A stretch of DNA of 64,000 bases from positions 983,619 through 1,047,618 of the forward strand of contig NW_019775413.1 in NCBI RefSeq assembly GCF_001039355.2, written 5' to 3'. How positions within the stretch are numbered: position 1 is the stretch's first letter; each line of letters starts with the position of its first letter. Both the position numbers and the translations under genes were made by a program. The stretch is from Lingula anatina (taxonomy: Eukaryota > Brachiopoda > Lingulata > Lingulida > Lingulidae). This document shows, one piece after another, positions 1 through 13,889 of the stretch. The notes beneath the pieces were generated by a model. It searched no databases and was not told the DNA's origin. It saw nothing but the letters and a program-made list of their open reading frames with translations.

Positions 1-3000
1 CTAACTGACTGATCTGTAAGAGTGGGCCAACTGATTGAGCTTTTGTATATATCTTTGCAAAATGCTAAACTTAAATTTTGTAAATGTCGGGGCAGCAGAC
101 ATTATATATTGTTATTGTTATTGTTATTAAATAGGAGAAGACTGTAAAAGTACGTCTGTAAGGGGGGGGGAGGGGTGTAAGGGTCCTTCAATTACGCACC
201 TGTGCTAATAGGTACTGGTAATCTGTATAAGCTTCCGTGTACACTAACACCCCTCACTCCCAGGACTAGTCGGGGGATCCTCAGGTAGATTTTACAAATG
301 CTAATTGAGTGCAAATAAACTAAACACATTCCCGTACATTAACATTAGTGGCTATACAAATATTGAAACTAACATAGTACCAGCGGTCCACTTAGCATGT
401 GTTGTATCGACTTGTCACTTACTTATAGGCTGAAAGATTAATATTAAGTCTACCACGCTTCTATAATTTCTGTAAATACATTGTCATTAGATATCATTTG
501 GTCAGTTCAGGTGTATGTGAAGCATAATTCCTTGTTTGGGTAGAAAATTAACAATAGGTAGACATTTATGATTTTATGAGGAGGTTTATGGTTTATGAGA
601 CTAAATAATCTGAAAATCGGGGTGGGGGATGGGGGGGGGTCAAGCTGAGCGTCTCTCAAACGAGAGGACCCAATCTTTATGCTTCCTTCTTAAAAAGCAC
701 GATCGAACAATGGTCTTTGCTTGCTGTGCGATTACACCTCATTATTTTATCATTGAATGCAGGGTGATGTTAGTCATTACGTTTTTTGCTCACCCGAGAT
801 TTTGGACTGCTTTGTTTATAAATATAAAATATTTGTTACACGTGTAGGCACTCCCCTTTCCGTGTATTAGTAAGATAAACCTTCAGCCTAAGACTATTCA
901 CGAACGCAATAGCTGAGGTATTGAAAATAATCTCTCCATTTGTACTCGTGTCTGAATGAAATTGGTTTTGCTTTGATGGAAGCATCCGACAGTGTATGCT
1001 ATCGAGCATATTCCAACTCACCGGGGAAAAATTCCGAATGTGATTAAGACAGTATGAAAGTGAACTAATTGGATGTAGATCTTTAATTCCCATAAAGGGT
1101 TGTCAGACCTGTTGGGTACTTAACCCTAGCAAACGCTGTTAATTGCCTTTAAACCTAGTATCGAGCAAAAGTTGAACATTGCATAATGCCAGCAAGAATT
1201 TACCAAGCCTGCTGGATATACATGTAAAGCTTCACATTCTATGGTTTATCATTCTTCGAGCCATGCTTCAAAACGTTTTGGCAAGCGTAACTTATGGTAG
1301 TGTTGGTTCGAGTTCAAGCTGATTTTTTTCTGTGGTTTATTCCACTATGGAATTACATGACTGTAGGCAGTGGGGGTTCGGGGGGTTCGAAAGAACCCCC
1401 CTTTTGCTGGGAAAAGGTCCCCTCTGGATAAAATTTTATCTAGGCACATGAAGGTTTCATGGTAAAAGGTCCACTTTTTTCAGAAAAAAGAACTCCTCTT
1501 TTGAAATTGCTGTCTACGGGCATGTATTAAATCGTTTTATTCCTCCCCCCTTTTTTGGAATGGGTGCTAAAATGTTATTAAAAGGACGTACACATGTCTT
1601 CTCTCCTTCCATTATTTTTACGATTTAAAAGTTACATGTATGGACATCTACATGACTTAGTTGCAAAAATAAAGCTTCTGTCCAAATAAAGGTATAAAAA
1701 TTATTTTTACTCGGTCAGATTATTTTAACTTCCACATTCCTATTTTAGCATGAATTATTCAAAGATGTTCTAGAAAATGATGACACAAACCTTTGATTTA
1801 CTTTGTTTGTGAAAAAATTATAGTACCGTGTTTCGAAATTACAAATGCTTGAATTTTCAAGCTTTAATTATTGTCAAGCTTTAATTATATGATTTTATGC
1901 TTAAATTCAATTATAATATGAGTGTAGAGAAGAAAATGAATGACGAAGTGGATTATATGTGGTGATAAAACTAACCTTCGTTTTTGTAAATTGAAACGCA
2001 AACGAACCCACATGGTAATCAGTGATGATAGCGAAAAAAACAAATTATTTTTCGGGAAACATATTGATAGCCTTTTTGCATGTTGTTTGAGGACTAATTC
2101 ATACTTACAAGTTAACTGACATCATTACAAGGACGTAGAAGACCGTCGATACCCGATAATTAAGTGTACATTCATACATGCGCAAGGTCATTTTATTACA
2201 GTCGGGAAAAAAACTAAAACGTTATTTTACGTCATACGGCAAACAGGAGGAAGCAAACCAACCTCTCAGAAACGGTGAAAACCGATTCGGTGTCGGGACC
2301 TGGATTATTGGTCGCCCGATGACGCACTGAACCGAAGTTTAAAGAACAGTCTGAACGCTAGAATTGCTCATTTAGAGAAAAGTCGCCTTGAGATCCAAGC
2401 TGACCGCTCTTATCGATCTCTTATCACCGAGTCCGCGTAAAACAATTAGTCGACTTTTGAAATTGTAGCCCCGTGAACTAACCACTTCGAAAACAGGTCT
2501 CGCTCCACTTATGCCAGATGGAATCCAACGTTTAATCAGTCAGAATACCCAAAGTTAACAATAAAAGGAGTAACCCGACTCCCTTATGAGCTGATTCAAG
2601 AAATCTCATTAAAAAATACAGAACATAATTAAACGAAACGTTTATTAAGAAGAATGAGATTAAACGAAATTTCACAGGACTAAAAATTCTTTTTCGCCTT
2701 ACTAAATCAAATTTAGGAAGATATATGTAATAAGTCAAACCGCAATAATACGCAGTATTTAGTTGAAAAATGAAATGCAATATAATTTTCGCGAGTTTTG
2801 GGGTTCTTTTCGTTATTCAGCATGAAAACGACCTGATACGGGAAATACAAGGAGAGAGCGTGATAATGGTTAATGCTTCTGAAGACTAAAAATAAACAGT
2901 GCTGTCAGCATTAATCGGGTTATGATTATTTATCGATAATTCAATTGATAATACGGAAGATAATGAGATAATAAGAAATACTAATTCGATAAAGGGTACG

Positions 3001-4546
3001 TACATCACGTCGATAAGATGAAATAAGTATGTACCCCATCTTAACATTTGCAATTGTGTATCAACACATGTGCTGTCATATATTATGCATTATATCTATC
3101 ATTAGTTTCATAAACACGCGTCCCGATTCTGCACATTATGTTCAGATTTAGATAAAGGAAGAACAGATCAATTCTACCTTTGGGATCTTAGGCATTCGTC
3201 GATTTGTGCTGTGTTAAAAAGGAAGTGGAATGTTTTCAGTTATGAAAAAGAAAACGTATTTCGGCATATCGCACCAGAAAAAATATATCTCACAACTTTT
3301 TATACTACTATAACAAAGTATTTGATGCAAGTTTGAAAACGCGGGTGAAAAAAAAAAACGCTCAATATACACTCATGCAACTTACCAGTAGCATATACAC
3401 ACTTCGGCTCAACGCGTAGAAGAAGAACAAATAAATAATACACTGTAGCTTGATACACACTTCTTACTTGGTCGCCCCGACAAAAATCTTCCTACCTGAA
3501 GCTGCTACTTGTAAACAAGCTAAAGAACACATGCATGTAAGTAACTCAGACATCTGATCAAGTTCGATAACCATGAAAAAACTGACAGAGAATTTTTTCC
3601 TATGCCGAAATGTCACTGGTAACCTCACTCTAGGAACAGCGCGTGCAGCAATTTCCAGGTGAAACAGATTCGTGGTAAATTCAGCTCCGTGAGATGTCTT
3701 AATCATAACCACTGGTAAGATCAAAGGGGAACTAGCCAGGTTAAATAAAGCGTCAAATTTTTTTCATCACCTGGAAATAGCAGGAAAAAACTAAAAAAAA
3801 TCACTGCAGCAGGGGATTTCAGGCACGCTGTTAGTGTATGTCTTGTAATGAAGAGGGGGCGCGAGTGATAAACGATATTTTCTTCCAAGGACAGGTTTAA
3901 ACAGCGTTGAATAGTGACTTATAATTTAAAAGCTACTGTAGTTTTTGAAATGTGTTTAAATGCTATACAATTTCATGCATTTTATTTCAGATTTACGGGT
4001 TAGGGCATCTGAGGAAGACATTAAGTGATTTGAACACCTGATATTTACTCTCGCAAAGAAATTGTTTCCGACATCCCAGTAATTCGTCATAAAACTTTTA
4101 ACAATTCTGAGCGCTGCTTCGTTGCAGGTAGATGTCTATTACTGGTAAATTAAGCTTGGTGGGTGGTGGCATATCAAGCGAAAACGACGGCCATGCATCC
4201 AATACTGCAATCAATCCTAAGTGCTTTGTAATAAACTCAGCAGGTAAATTATCTCGGATTATTTAAACTCCTCTATTTTCCTATTGGGACAAATAGTTTT
4301 TTACTGGGATGTGCCAAGCTTCATGACAAGCCTGTACCGGTATCTGGCTTTATAACTTGGAACTTTTGATAAAGGGCGTGTATAACTCACAGCAACGGAA
4401 AGCGTCAAAATCAATATGTCGTTAATAAGGACACAGCAGTTTTTCAAGGCGGTTAATAATAAGTGAAGCCTTGTACTTTGTGGAGATAAGTTACACCTGT
4501 GCGTAAGGTTAAGATGCACCTAACCCCTTGGTGTTGTTATAAGAAA
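1..4546. other. No gene seen; repeats only
   Basis: Apart from the family 2 MITE copy I see no supported exon. Open frames are short, AT-biased and mirrored on the other strand. A G-rich tract lies at 161-176 and another at 618-640. Confidence 0.6.
1361..1524. mobile_element. MITE family 2, second copy
   Basis: Starts near CTGTAGGCAGTGGGGG and ends near GCTGTCTACGGGCATG. The middle shares GCTGGGAAAAGGTCC and AAAATTTTATCTAGGCACAT-like words with the inverted 4982-5186 copy. The termini are more decayed. Confidence 0.65.
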
Positions 4547-4571
4547 GTGTGTGTGTGTGTGTGTGTGTGTG

Positions 4572-4606
<35 letters not shown>
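4547..4606. repeat. Compound (GT)n-(GA)n microsatellite
   Basis: 13 GT units (4547-4572), a short ATGA break, then about 16 GA units to 4606. The apparent reading frames through it are repeat artefacts. Confidence 0.95.
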
Positions 4607-4610
<4 letters not shown>

Positions 4611-4835
4611 CCCCTCACACTGGATGGCGTCCTTTCTGCGTCTTTTCTGCGGCCATGGAATTGGCATCGCTGTGGTCGCAGAAAGGAGGCACAAGTATCG
4701 CTTTGGTTGCAGAATGAATGCTCAATGATCAACCATTATTTTCTAGTCTCATAACGGGCCGTACTTCGGGACGCAGAAAGGACGTACGTCGTCTAGTGTC
4801 AAGGGTAAAGGGGACTTAATCTGTAGCTCACAGTA

Positions 4836-5220
4836 CCGGTGTGATAGGAATATTGTAGTCCCAGGAATGGAAGTCCGGGGTCCCATATGAAAAAAATGAA
4901 GGTTATAGGGTCAGTTAGAGCATTGGGGTTAGTATATAAGACAAATGTCACCTGCAAAGTAATGTGGAACGGACTAAGGTCAGGCCCGTAGCCAGCAATT
5001 TCAAAAGTGTGTTTTTTTTTGTTTTTTTTTGAAAAAGTGGACCTTTTCCCATAAAAAAACTTATGTACCTAGATCAAATTTTACACAGAGTGGACCTTTT
5101 CCCAGCAAATGGGGCGGTGCTTTCGAATNAGCAAAAGGGGCGGTGCTTTCGAATCCGCCGAACCCCTCCTGGCTACGGGTCTGCTTAGGTTCCTAGCGGA
5201 CTACCATTCTTTTCACACCG
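4836..5220. mobile_element. MITE family 1, copy A, split by a second element
   Basis: The ends are imperfect inverted repeats (CCGGTGTGATAGGAAT and ATTCTTTTCACACCG). The body matches copies at 42944-43130 and, inverted, 35682-35832 (for example AAGTCCGGGGTCCCATATGA and GGTTCCTAGCGGACTACC). A second element at 4982-5186 interrupts it. Confidence 0.8.
4982..5186. mobile_element. MITE family 2, copy nested in MITE family 1
   Basis: Ends AGGCCCGTAGCCAG and CTGGCTACGGGTCT form a 14-bp inverted repeat with one mismatch. A likely target duplication, AGGT, flanks it. The interior matches 1361-1524 on the other strand (GGGAAAAGGTCCAC, ATCTAGG[CT]ACAT). It holds the single N at 5129. Confidence 0.75.
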
Positions 5221-5837
5221 TTACATTGCACCATTACAGAGAGAGTTATTTTATCACAAAAACAAGCCGATGGCCACATCCATGAACTTCATCACTCCTC
5301 CAATGCACAGATTTTGAAAGAGCTTATGCATAAATAAAATTACAACTTGATTTTGCTCGAACATAACTGTCATCATTCAAATACATCATTATGCCACCCG
5401 TATATTGAAAAATACCCATCAATTTGTAATAGGTGAAATCGCACCTGGCACTAAAAGCGTTGTCTTTTTCTTTGAAAAATACATGAAGTTCACTGGATCG
5501 AAACAAGTCAGCTATTTATAGTTCCAAAACGATTGCGGTTAACTTATGTTTGATTCTTTCATCCTGCATAACTGATGGTTTCAACTGACGAATTTTTTTG
5601 TCAAATTTTGTATTTGTCGTATCTAGCGTTCGCTTTGTTATTCTCTTATCTAGTATCTAACTTACAGTTCTTACAACATTGTGCAATTTACAGTTCAAAT
5701 TGATTAGTCCGGGACACATATCATGACATTTAACGCGTTTTTAGCAGACGACCATAACAGACAATGGGCTTCTCGAGAATGAAGCTGGTGTGAATGACCG
5801 TCAGCTGTTCTTGTTCTTTATCGTGTCATACACCCCA

Positions 5838-6054
5838 TTTCCATAGATTTTTAGATCGATCTATCCCTGTGGGGAGTCTCACTAGATTACTGTCAGCTTG
5901 GCCGGCTTAAGCGTCTGTCCCGCCTACTAAAAGCTGTAAGGGGGTAATTAACTATGGTGTCCGCTCGGCTGACTGCAATTTAGCCTGAACCCCCAGGGAG
6001 TTAGGTCGATCTAAAACTTAATCTTTAGATCGATCTAAATCTCTGGGAAAGCAC
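5838..6054. mobile_element. Possible foldback element with AGATCGATCTA arms
   Basis: TTTCCATAGATTTTTAGATCGATCTA near 5840 (as ATAGATTTTTAGATCGATCT) pairs with the inverse of CTTTAGATCGATCTAAAT near 6023-6041; a third GGTCGATCTAAAA is at 6004. No other copy was seen in the window. Confidence 0.35.
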
Positions 6055-9000
6055 CCTTAAACGTCTCACAGTTCACCACTTCCCCACTCTCCCCCCCTCT
6101 TCTCCACACCAGATGATGAATTCTGATATATGGCTTTCCCGATCATTACATGGTGTAAGCAAGCTAAGGAAATCGTACAGTTTTACACTGCTTATCAAAA
6201 GAGAAGATATCATCCACTGCGACATGTATAACGATGATGAACTTCTATTCTTTAGCCAATACAATTCAAGCTGGATGAAAACTGACTTAATTCTTCTAGT
6301 TCTATTCATGGCTTCGTCACAAAAAATATTTTTATGGCAGCTTTTAAATTAATGGTTTTGAAACTTAACTTTGCACAAATGCCATGACATCAACGCTCTT
6401 GCTTGTTGAGGCAAAGTAATGGTATTTTAGCGTGATTTGACGCTTATGAGAAACGCTGAGCGAGGGCACCACTCGCAAAATGTAATGGGACTAACAATAT
6501 CGGTATTTCTGAGTTTTTTTGCATCAAAACAACTACTTCAAGTGGGATTTTTATTTCTAATCACAACTATCACTTCACTGCATTGCACATAGAGAAGTCA
6601 ATGAGGATTACATACTTCAAACTATTACATCCCATGTTTAGCAATCTTGCCGACTGATGACGTCAGTCTCTTTGTGACGTCACATGATACACGAATGTTT
6701 GGACTGGAACTGGTTCACCGGATATTTTTAAAATGCTTAAATAGTGCCCGTTACAAAACTAACACTTTGAAATCACACTGCTGTCACGACTTTGCCTGGT
6801 CTTTACTTTTCAAGTTGATATTTTTTAAAGCAAAAGACAAAAATAGGTTTTGCCCAGAAACAAAAAAATGCATCAAACCTAATATTTCTAAGTACTGCTT
6901 TAAAGTGTAGAGAAGGACAGGGTTTTCAAATATACTTTGATGTATCAGTGATTGAACATGGCAGATACTCTGTTTACTGTATTTTTGAGTCAGCATTCTA
7001 AACATAACTAATTTAAACCCACTTAAGTTGCTTTTGTGATGCTGGGTTTTAATCTATGGATTAACTTTGAAAGAACTTGCACTTTGTTATCAATTACTAG
7101 ATATAAATAGCTCTAAGTAAGAAAATGCTATTGGAGTCAGGCAGTGATGAAGGCGTGGCTGAAAACAAATAGCAATTTTGACATATTTGAGTTAAGCAAA
7201 CTTGACTTAACCGAAATAATGAAAATGATATGCGCTATTAGTCGCTGCCTTGCAATGTGTATTAAGTATTCTTACGCGAAGTAACAATAATATCTTGAGG
7301 AATCGTTATAGTTTTGTAGTGTTGGAATCGCTGTACTCAATTTTCTATCACGCGTTGTTGTATATCTTCGACAGTTGTACTCTACAAGCAGTATGGCATT
7401 TGGCTGTATAGATAAGTCTCACCAGCCCGGATGCAAAGATCGCCCTTATCAATTCAAGTTGATTCTACTGTTATACAGACCGTGTGTGCTGTGAAAATAC
7501 AACACTAGTGGGAAAACACGTTAACTTGCGTTCACCTGACCTTATTTCAACGTGTCAACTTATATTGAAAAACGTGTTTGTCGTAAGAATTACTATTTCT
7601 ACAGAAAAAAAGATATCATGGTGTCCTAGAAAATGTGGACTGAAACAGAAAACACAGAAAAATCACCCCAGACAAGAAATCCCAGTATTTTCATGCATAT
7701 GGTTAAACAGGGTAATCGAATTGATTCAGCGGAAAAACACATCAAGGAAAGCTGGTTCTACCCTAGCGTAGTAAAAAATAAATGAGAAATGTGTAAATCC
7801 TTCACGTCTTGGAGAGATCAAACACAAAAGTACTGCTATCCACCGTCACTTAATCGATACTGAATTTGACTAGCTCAAAGAGCTGATTAAACGTAAATCC
7901 TAATCATTGTCCGTCGCCCTTCTTCAGTAATAACTCTTAGAATATATATATAATTTTGGATTCAACGTACCTTGTTGATTTCTCTTGCTTCAAAAGTCTT
8001 GCACACATGAGATTAATTAATCATTGTCAACGACCTGCCGTCGTCGCATAACGCCCCTTCTTAAATTTCCTGGAATCCCTATAGGCATGTGATCACATCT
8101 AATTCTTCAGCTGCTTCAGCGTGGATACTTAGTCACTAGGAAAAACTATTCAGGCATTTTCCAATAGAAAAAAAAAACACTGCATCACCTGCCTACTACG
8201 GCAGCGAAATGTGCGTGCTAGCGCGCCACTCACCGAAAAGGCCAGCTCAGTTTCCGTCTTATCTCGCCTTCATCGTGTGGCCTCAGCGGGGCAAAGTTAG
8301 GAACTGAGACTTTTGATCGCCTTCCAAACCTTTTTCAAGGCTTAGCTATCAATGACAGCATCGCAAAGAAGTTTGTTAATTAGCTGTATGGAGTGAAGAT
8401 AGAGTTGCCTGGTCCCACGGCAATGTTTTTGACTTCTAAGGCCTTACCCCGGCCGCCTCAATTTTCACTTTTCAAAATCCACAGGGGACGCAACATTTTG
8501 TCGGTGTTTGTTAAATATTTACTAATAAAAATTAAAGAAGATTTCATTTGCTTTTTATGTGAGTTTAGGGGCACGTTCTTTCACTAACACGTTAAGAAGT
8601 TTTTTGTGGCGAATTACCTTTGTGTTCAAGATGTCAGCGCAAATTAGAATCATTTGGAAAAGGTTTCGTCCAACACTTTTCGTACACCCTGTACAATCTA
8701 CTTGCTTAATCTGACGGGTAAGTAAAATTAGGCTTAGAACAACTGCTTTGCTTGAAACCGATGACCTACGGGGATATTGTGAAAACATTGGCATGCGTGT
8801 TCACTTTGCCACTTTGTTTTTCATTATATTGTTAATAACCTCTAAAAATATTTTCAATTTAGCCTCGAAAAAAATAGATGGCATTTTGACCTGGAAATTT
8901 ATAGCTTTAATGGAGCACAGAAGAAATGCAGTATCAGATGTAGAAGTTCAAAATCTTATTTTGAAAGCTAATTTGAAAGGTAAACCGATTAAATCAAGAT

Positions 9001-11999
9001 GTAAAAGGCGTACGATTACGCTTTTAGTTTTTTTCTCTGATGTGGACGGTACAGCGAGCGCTGCTTCTGGAAATGAAACAGTGCTTACCTTTGTCTGCTG
9101 TATTTTTAGATATGCAGGAAAAAAAGAAACACTCTTTTCCGTATTTCTTTTAAGTATACATGTATACATAGAGAGCGAGTTTTCTCAGATACGCATAGAC
9201 GTTGCCTTTATTTTCAGAAATTGAACGAGTGACGAGTGCATCTGCAATAACTTTTTTTGTTATTCCTTTTATTGCAAAAGCCTAAAAAGCACAACACAAT
9301 AAACTCGTATTCACCTCACAATTAAGCGAACAAGATTTTACGACCTTGTCATCTTCCCATTATCTGTTGAATTAATGAAGTAGATGACACGGTATTCTGA
9401 ATCATCAGTTACACTTCCCCATTTGACCAATAAAACTAGTGCCCGGCAAAATAACAATAAATGTCAACCTTTAAGACAATAGAAGTGCAAAACGCCCAAT
9501 ACGGCCGGTGCCTTTACAGGTGCGTTTTATTGTTTGTACATATCAGTTGTGATTAAATACGGACGAAATCGGGCGGAAAGCGTGTCAGTGCCAAACATGT
9601 TCCTCTTGTGCCTCGGCACAGGTGGGAGATAGTTTTATGCCATTGTTTGAAACAGACAGAACGAGGTGAAAAAAAGGTGTCAGCGAGTTCTACTGCGAAA
9701 AGTTTAGCGCAGGTCATCCAAATGAAAATACCGCATCAGTCGCAACTGTCACCCGATACAACGAGCCGTCGACTGTTATAGATTTCTTGTCCGATTTGAG
9801 GTCTTAAAGACCAATGTGGGACTTCGGCCGTAAGCCACAATCTCGGATATAATCAGTCACTGATCACGTTCGGAGATTTTGAGATGAACGTAATGTCCCT
9901 TTGCATTAACCCAACGTAAAATTTCTAGCACTTCAATAGAGTTTCAGTAGCAGCAAGAGAGATGCACTAAGGCAAGAGAGGTCGCAACAGCGAAAAAATT
10001 CTTGATTGAATTAGCCTCCGGGGCGTTTGATGTGAACAGCATGGAGGGTTGAGAGAATTAACAATGAACGTATGGAGTGTTAATTGTCAATAATTCTGTT
10101 AAAAAGTAAAGCAATAACAGTACTTTTTGTCTTTTGTTTGTTTTTTGTTATTTTGTTAAAATTCCAAACAATGGAGCTACATAAAACAGCTACCAATTAA
10201 ATAAACGGTGGATTAAGTTGGTTTCTAAAAAGTAACGCCGAGGCCGATGTCGAAATCACACTGCCTGCTAAGCAAGAATTGAAACATTTTACAAAACACA
10301 GTTCTGTTGGCTTTTGTTCGCAGCTTTTTTATAGGCGTCCCAAAACAAGTCAACGATTGCAATTCCTGCTACAGATCAATTACGTCACTTCAAAAATGGA
10401 ATATTTACCACTTAACCGCGCCAAGGGCTTTTCAAGTGCGAACCATAAACGAGTAGCGCTGCGCAACATTTGAAAGTTGCATTCGGTTACAAATTCAATT
10501 TAACTCGTTTTAATTGAGGGTTATCGATATGTGTAGGCCATTTGTATACCTCAATTGAAGCCAAAACAGTTCCTAATCAAGCGCGTGTTATATGTTAGAA
10601 TAACAACATGGAACTAGACATTACCTGAAACGTTACAGATAAGTGGAAGAAATTAAAATCCTGCCCAAATGGGTTTCCCTGTAGCCCAAATTACCTTAGC
10701 TTCACTTGGTAACAACCTAAGCATTGGTATCGTTTGGAATTCATTTGTAATGCTTCAGCGGTAGGAGGAATGAAGAGCAAAGAGAAAACAAAATGAAAAA
10801 GAAGAAATAAAAAAAGGATTCTTAAGTAATATGACTTCTGTAATAAAATAATGAACCTTGTTGTTCTGTACTTACGGAGCTTCAAAGCATCCTTGTGGTT
10901 TTTAATCTTGAAGCGGTCTTTGTGGTAAGAAAATGCTTAATCTTTCACCTGGATTAAATGTTAGTTTAATTCTTGTGAGGCATCGTATTGTGACTGGCTT
11001 AATGGTGAACCGAGGTCTCCTGCTGAAATCCGTGAAATAATCGGCAATCAAGTCACATTTGACATTCAGAGTCTAATTGCAATGTGCCATACTGTGGCGT
11101 CGTGGTTCGTTTCGTCTTAGCGTAAAGAAATTGCTCGACAGGTAGTAGTATCTCGCTTAACTGATGCGAATGCCAGATAAAATCCCAGTAATAATCAAAA
11201 TGATTATGGATACGAAGCGTATCAATTGAACAGTCTACGTTGACACCTCTCCTCTCTTTCCCTCGCAAAAAGATTTTCAGTTTGTCTCTGCAATTACATT
11301 AAGTCAGTCGAGCTTCTGGTTTCTTTTGCTTTGGATTGTCCTGTGGAACTATACATACGTGTTATAATGCACGATTTACAAAGTTTTCCAAAAGTCATTG
11401 AGTTAAATTCTTGAGTTAAAAACACGTAACCAACATGAGTTTCGCCTAAGTTTCCTTATTGCTCTGCACTAAAGTATTCTGGTGCTAGTAGGATTCCCGT
11501 GGGGGAAGAAATGCACAAAAATACCCAGTCGCTCCATTTATAAGTGTTACGATAGCATGAAAAAAAGTTCCGCGAATAAATCAAAAATTCCAACAGCTCC
11601 AACAACCAACCATCAATCGCAGAACCTACCTCACAGATCACTTTGCACAAAACGTATTTTGTAATGTAATAACAATAAAATTAAGCCCCAAGATCGTCCG
11701 AGGATTGCGGTACACGAGAAAAGGGCGTTCGTGGTACTTGAGAACACGTGGAGTAATCCGGGATATCTCCACAGGAATAAGTGGGTAGTCATTTATCTAT
11801 GCCATTTCAGAAGTGGATTGACTCCAAAACAATGCAAATTGCGGAAAACTATAAAGGACAAACAGTTGATATTTTAAGTAGATTTTTGATGAAATTAATC
11901 AAATGAGTATAATGTGAACGGATTGTGCCCTTTGTTTCCTTTGTTGCATCTATGGTCTAAGTTACGTAAAATCAACACCCACGTTTCAGAGTGCTAGGG

Positions 12000-12115
12000 C
12001 CAGTTCCACAAGAAAACTTTAGCCCGAAAATTGGTCTTAACTTTGTCCCAAGAATAATAATAAGCCATAGTCCAATCAAACGAAACGGTGAACCGGTTGT
12101 ATTAACAAAGACGAC
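12000..12115. repeat. Short interspersed repeat also at about 35484-35600
   Basis: Both places share GGGCCAGTT[CT]CACAA, TGGTCTTAAC and a downstream GGTTGT stretch in the same order, with gaps. Probably a diverged repeat family; alignment by eye only. Confidence 0.35.
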
Positions 12116-13856
12116 ACTACAAATATCCATCAGATCAATTCTAACTATACAAAAATTAATAATATGAAATAATTGTGAAGTAAAGTAGACCAAGTTTGTG
12201 CTTTTAAAGTTCCGACCATCTTTTCAGGCTGAAGTTACCTTGTGAAACTGGCTTCCGACGCGAACAGATTGCTGGCAATGTTGTCTATTGGTTTTGCGTG
12301 GCACGGAAATGATCTGTTAGCTGATTGATCAGTGAAATACATAAGGTTGTCTGAGATGAATTCCACAACAAATAGGGAAGTACGAAGGGCAGTCACCAGT
12401 TGGGCTGCCTGTAGGGTTACAACAAATTTTTGCATGAAAAGGGTTGAAACTTTCACCTTTTCTGATCCAAATCCCTGGGTAAAGTGTGATTCCACCCCAT
12501 GGTTTTTCAAGTATAGAACTTCTGGACCGCGGATATGCAATCAATTTTAGTTCCAATCAATTTGATTTCTATGCTCCTATTCGTAATATGTGTTTAAGTT
12601 ACCCTTGGATGCTTTTTTATTGAGGTTTTATAAAAAAAAGTTCACAATCCCGTTTGAATAACTCTTTTAATACTAGAAGTTGGTAGAACAGTTATCAAAC
12701 TCAGCAGGCCATTTGCAGATCTAAACTCTGCCTTTTAATAGATCTTCAAAGAGACGATCTCATCAATCACCCCACAGTCAAGGCCACAAAAAGTCGAAAA
12801 TCATTATAAATTCGTTTAGTCCAATAGCTTATTACTGACCCTATAATTTGATATAATAAGCATTACACGGAATAACCTGCCTTATTTATTTGCTTTATTG
12901 AAACACATGTACAGAAAGAAGATTCGTGCCACACGTGCTGTATAATTAACTTAATTTCGGAGCTATGAGTAGATTTGATGCTGCTCGTAATTATTGTGTC
13001 GAATCCCAATAGAGTTTTCTTCATTTTTTTTTGTTTTTGTTTTGGATAAAATAGTCAGATTATCAAGGGATTACAACATATTATTAAGAGATACAGTTTA
13101 GGCCTAGCTAGGAACCAAACCAAATCAGAAAAAAAGGCATCATGATCTGTGTGTGTGTAGGAGATAGGGAAAGGGATGTCGGGGTGTGTGCTGATGTAGC
13201 AATTTAGTTTTCCACAGACACTTTCTGAAATTATTGTATACTTCTGATTCATGACAAAGACTTTGCTTTTCCCAACTATACACATGATTGCAATGTATCT
13301 ATGGCTTTGATATCACGCAAATATCTTCATTTTCCACATTCTCTTCACTTCAAGTTTACAATGTCATTCATTCACTAAGTGCTGAAACATGTATCTCCCT
13401 ACTAATAGAGTTGCGTAGTTCATAGGTCAATACGTGTCTCAAACGACTGGAATAAGCGTTCAAATAGATCCACCTTAAAGTGTTGTCAATTCGCTAATCC
13501 ATAAATTGTGTCATGAGTTGCTAATCATCGAAATTACATTATGACCTAGTTTTGTCATATATGCGGCTCAAGCTTCAAGAAATCGTTATAAAGTTGTCCT
13601 GGCTCACGGCTAAAACGTGTCCCCAGACACGAAGCTAGGGTTTTTTAAGTTAATGGAGTAAAACAGGGGTTTCGGTGTAGCCCCCCTCCCCCATTATCCG
13701 CGAGCGCACTATACAAAGGCTACATACGTCCAGCTGCAAAATGCTAACAAGAGGCCTAAATGCCAACTTTTTAACCTTACGCTTTGACCTTCAAAGTAGG
13801 GGCGGATAACTATAAAACATTCCAAATAAATAAATAAATATATAATTAAGAACTAA

Positions 13857-13858
<2 letters not shown>

Positions 13859-13889
<31 letters not shown>
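13859..13889. repeat. (AGAC)n microsatellite
   Basis: Nearly eight AGAC units, preceded by a short (AAAT)n stretch at about 13825-13840. Confidence 0.95.

Larger units (their letters stand above)
5221..13858. other. No gene seen
   Basis: No recognisable protein segment, RNA gene or splice-linked exon series. The longest frame (8748-9224) shows no known motif. Contains the possible foldback element at 5838-6054 and the short repeat at 12000. Confidence 0.55.

Noticed and set aside
1295-1325. GGTTCGAGTTC resembling a tRNA B box
   Set aside because: No A box at the right distance and no cloverleaf could be drawn. No tRNA, rRNA or CRISPR array was found anywhere in the window.
2279-2437. 53 open codons with a charged, coiled-coil-like look (SLNARIAHLEKSRLEIQ)
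   Set aside because: No start codon in frame, stop directly upstream, no acceptor that fits, and no similar neighbours. Chance cannot be excluded.
8748-9224. 158-codon open frame, the longest in the left 40 kb
   Set aside because: No recognisable domain, AT-driven composition, an overlapping antisense frame, and no splice-linked neighbours.
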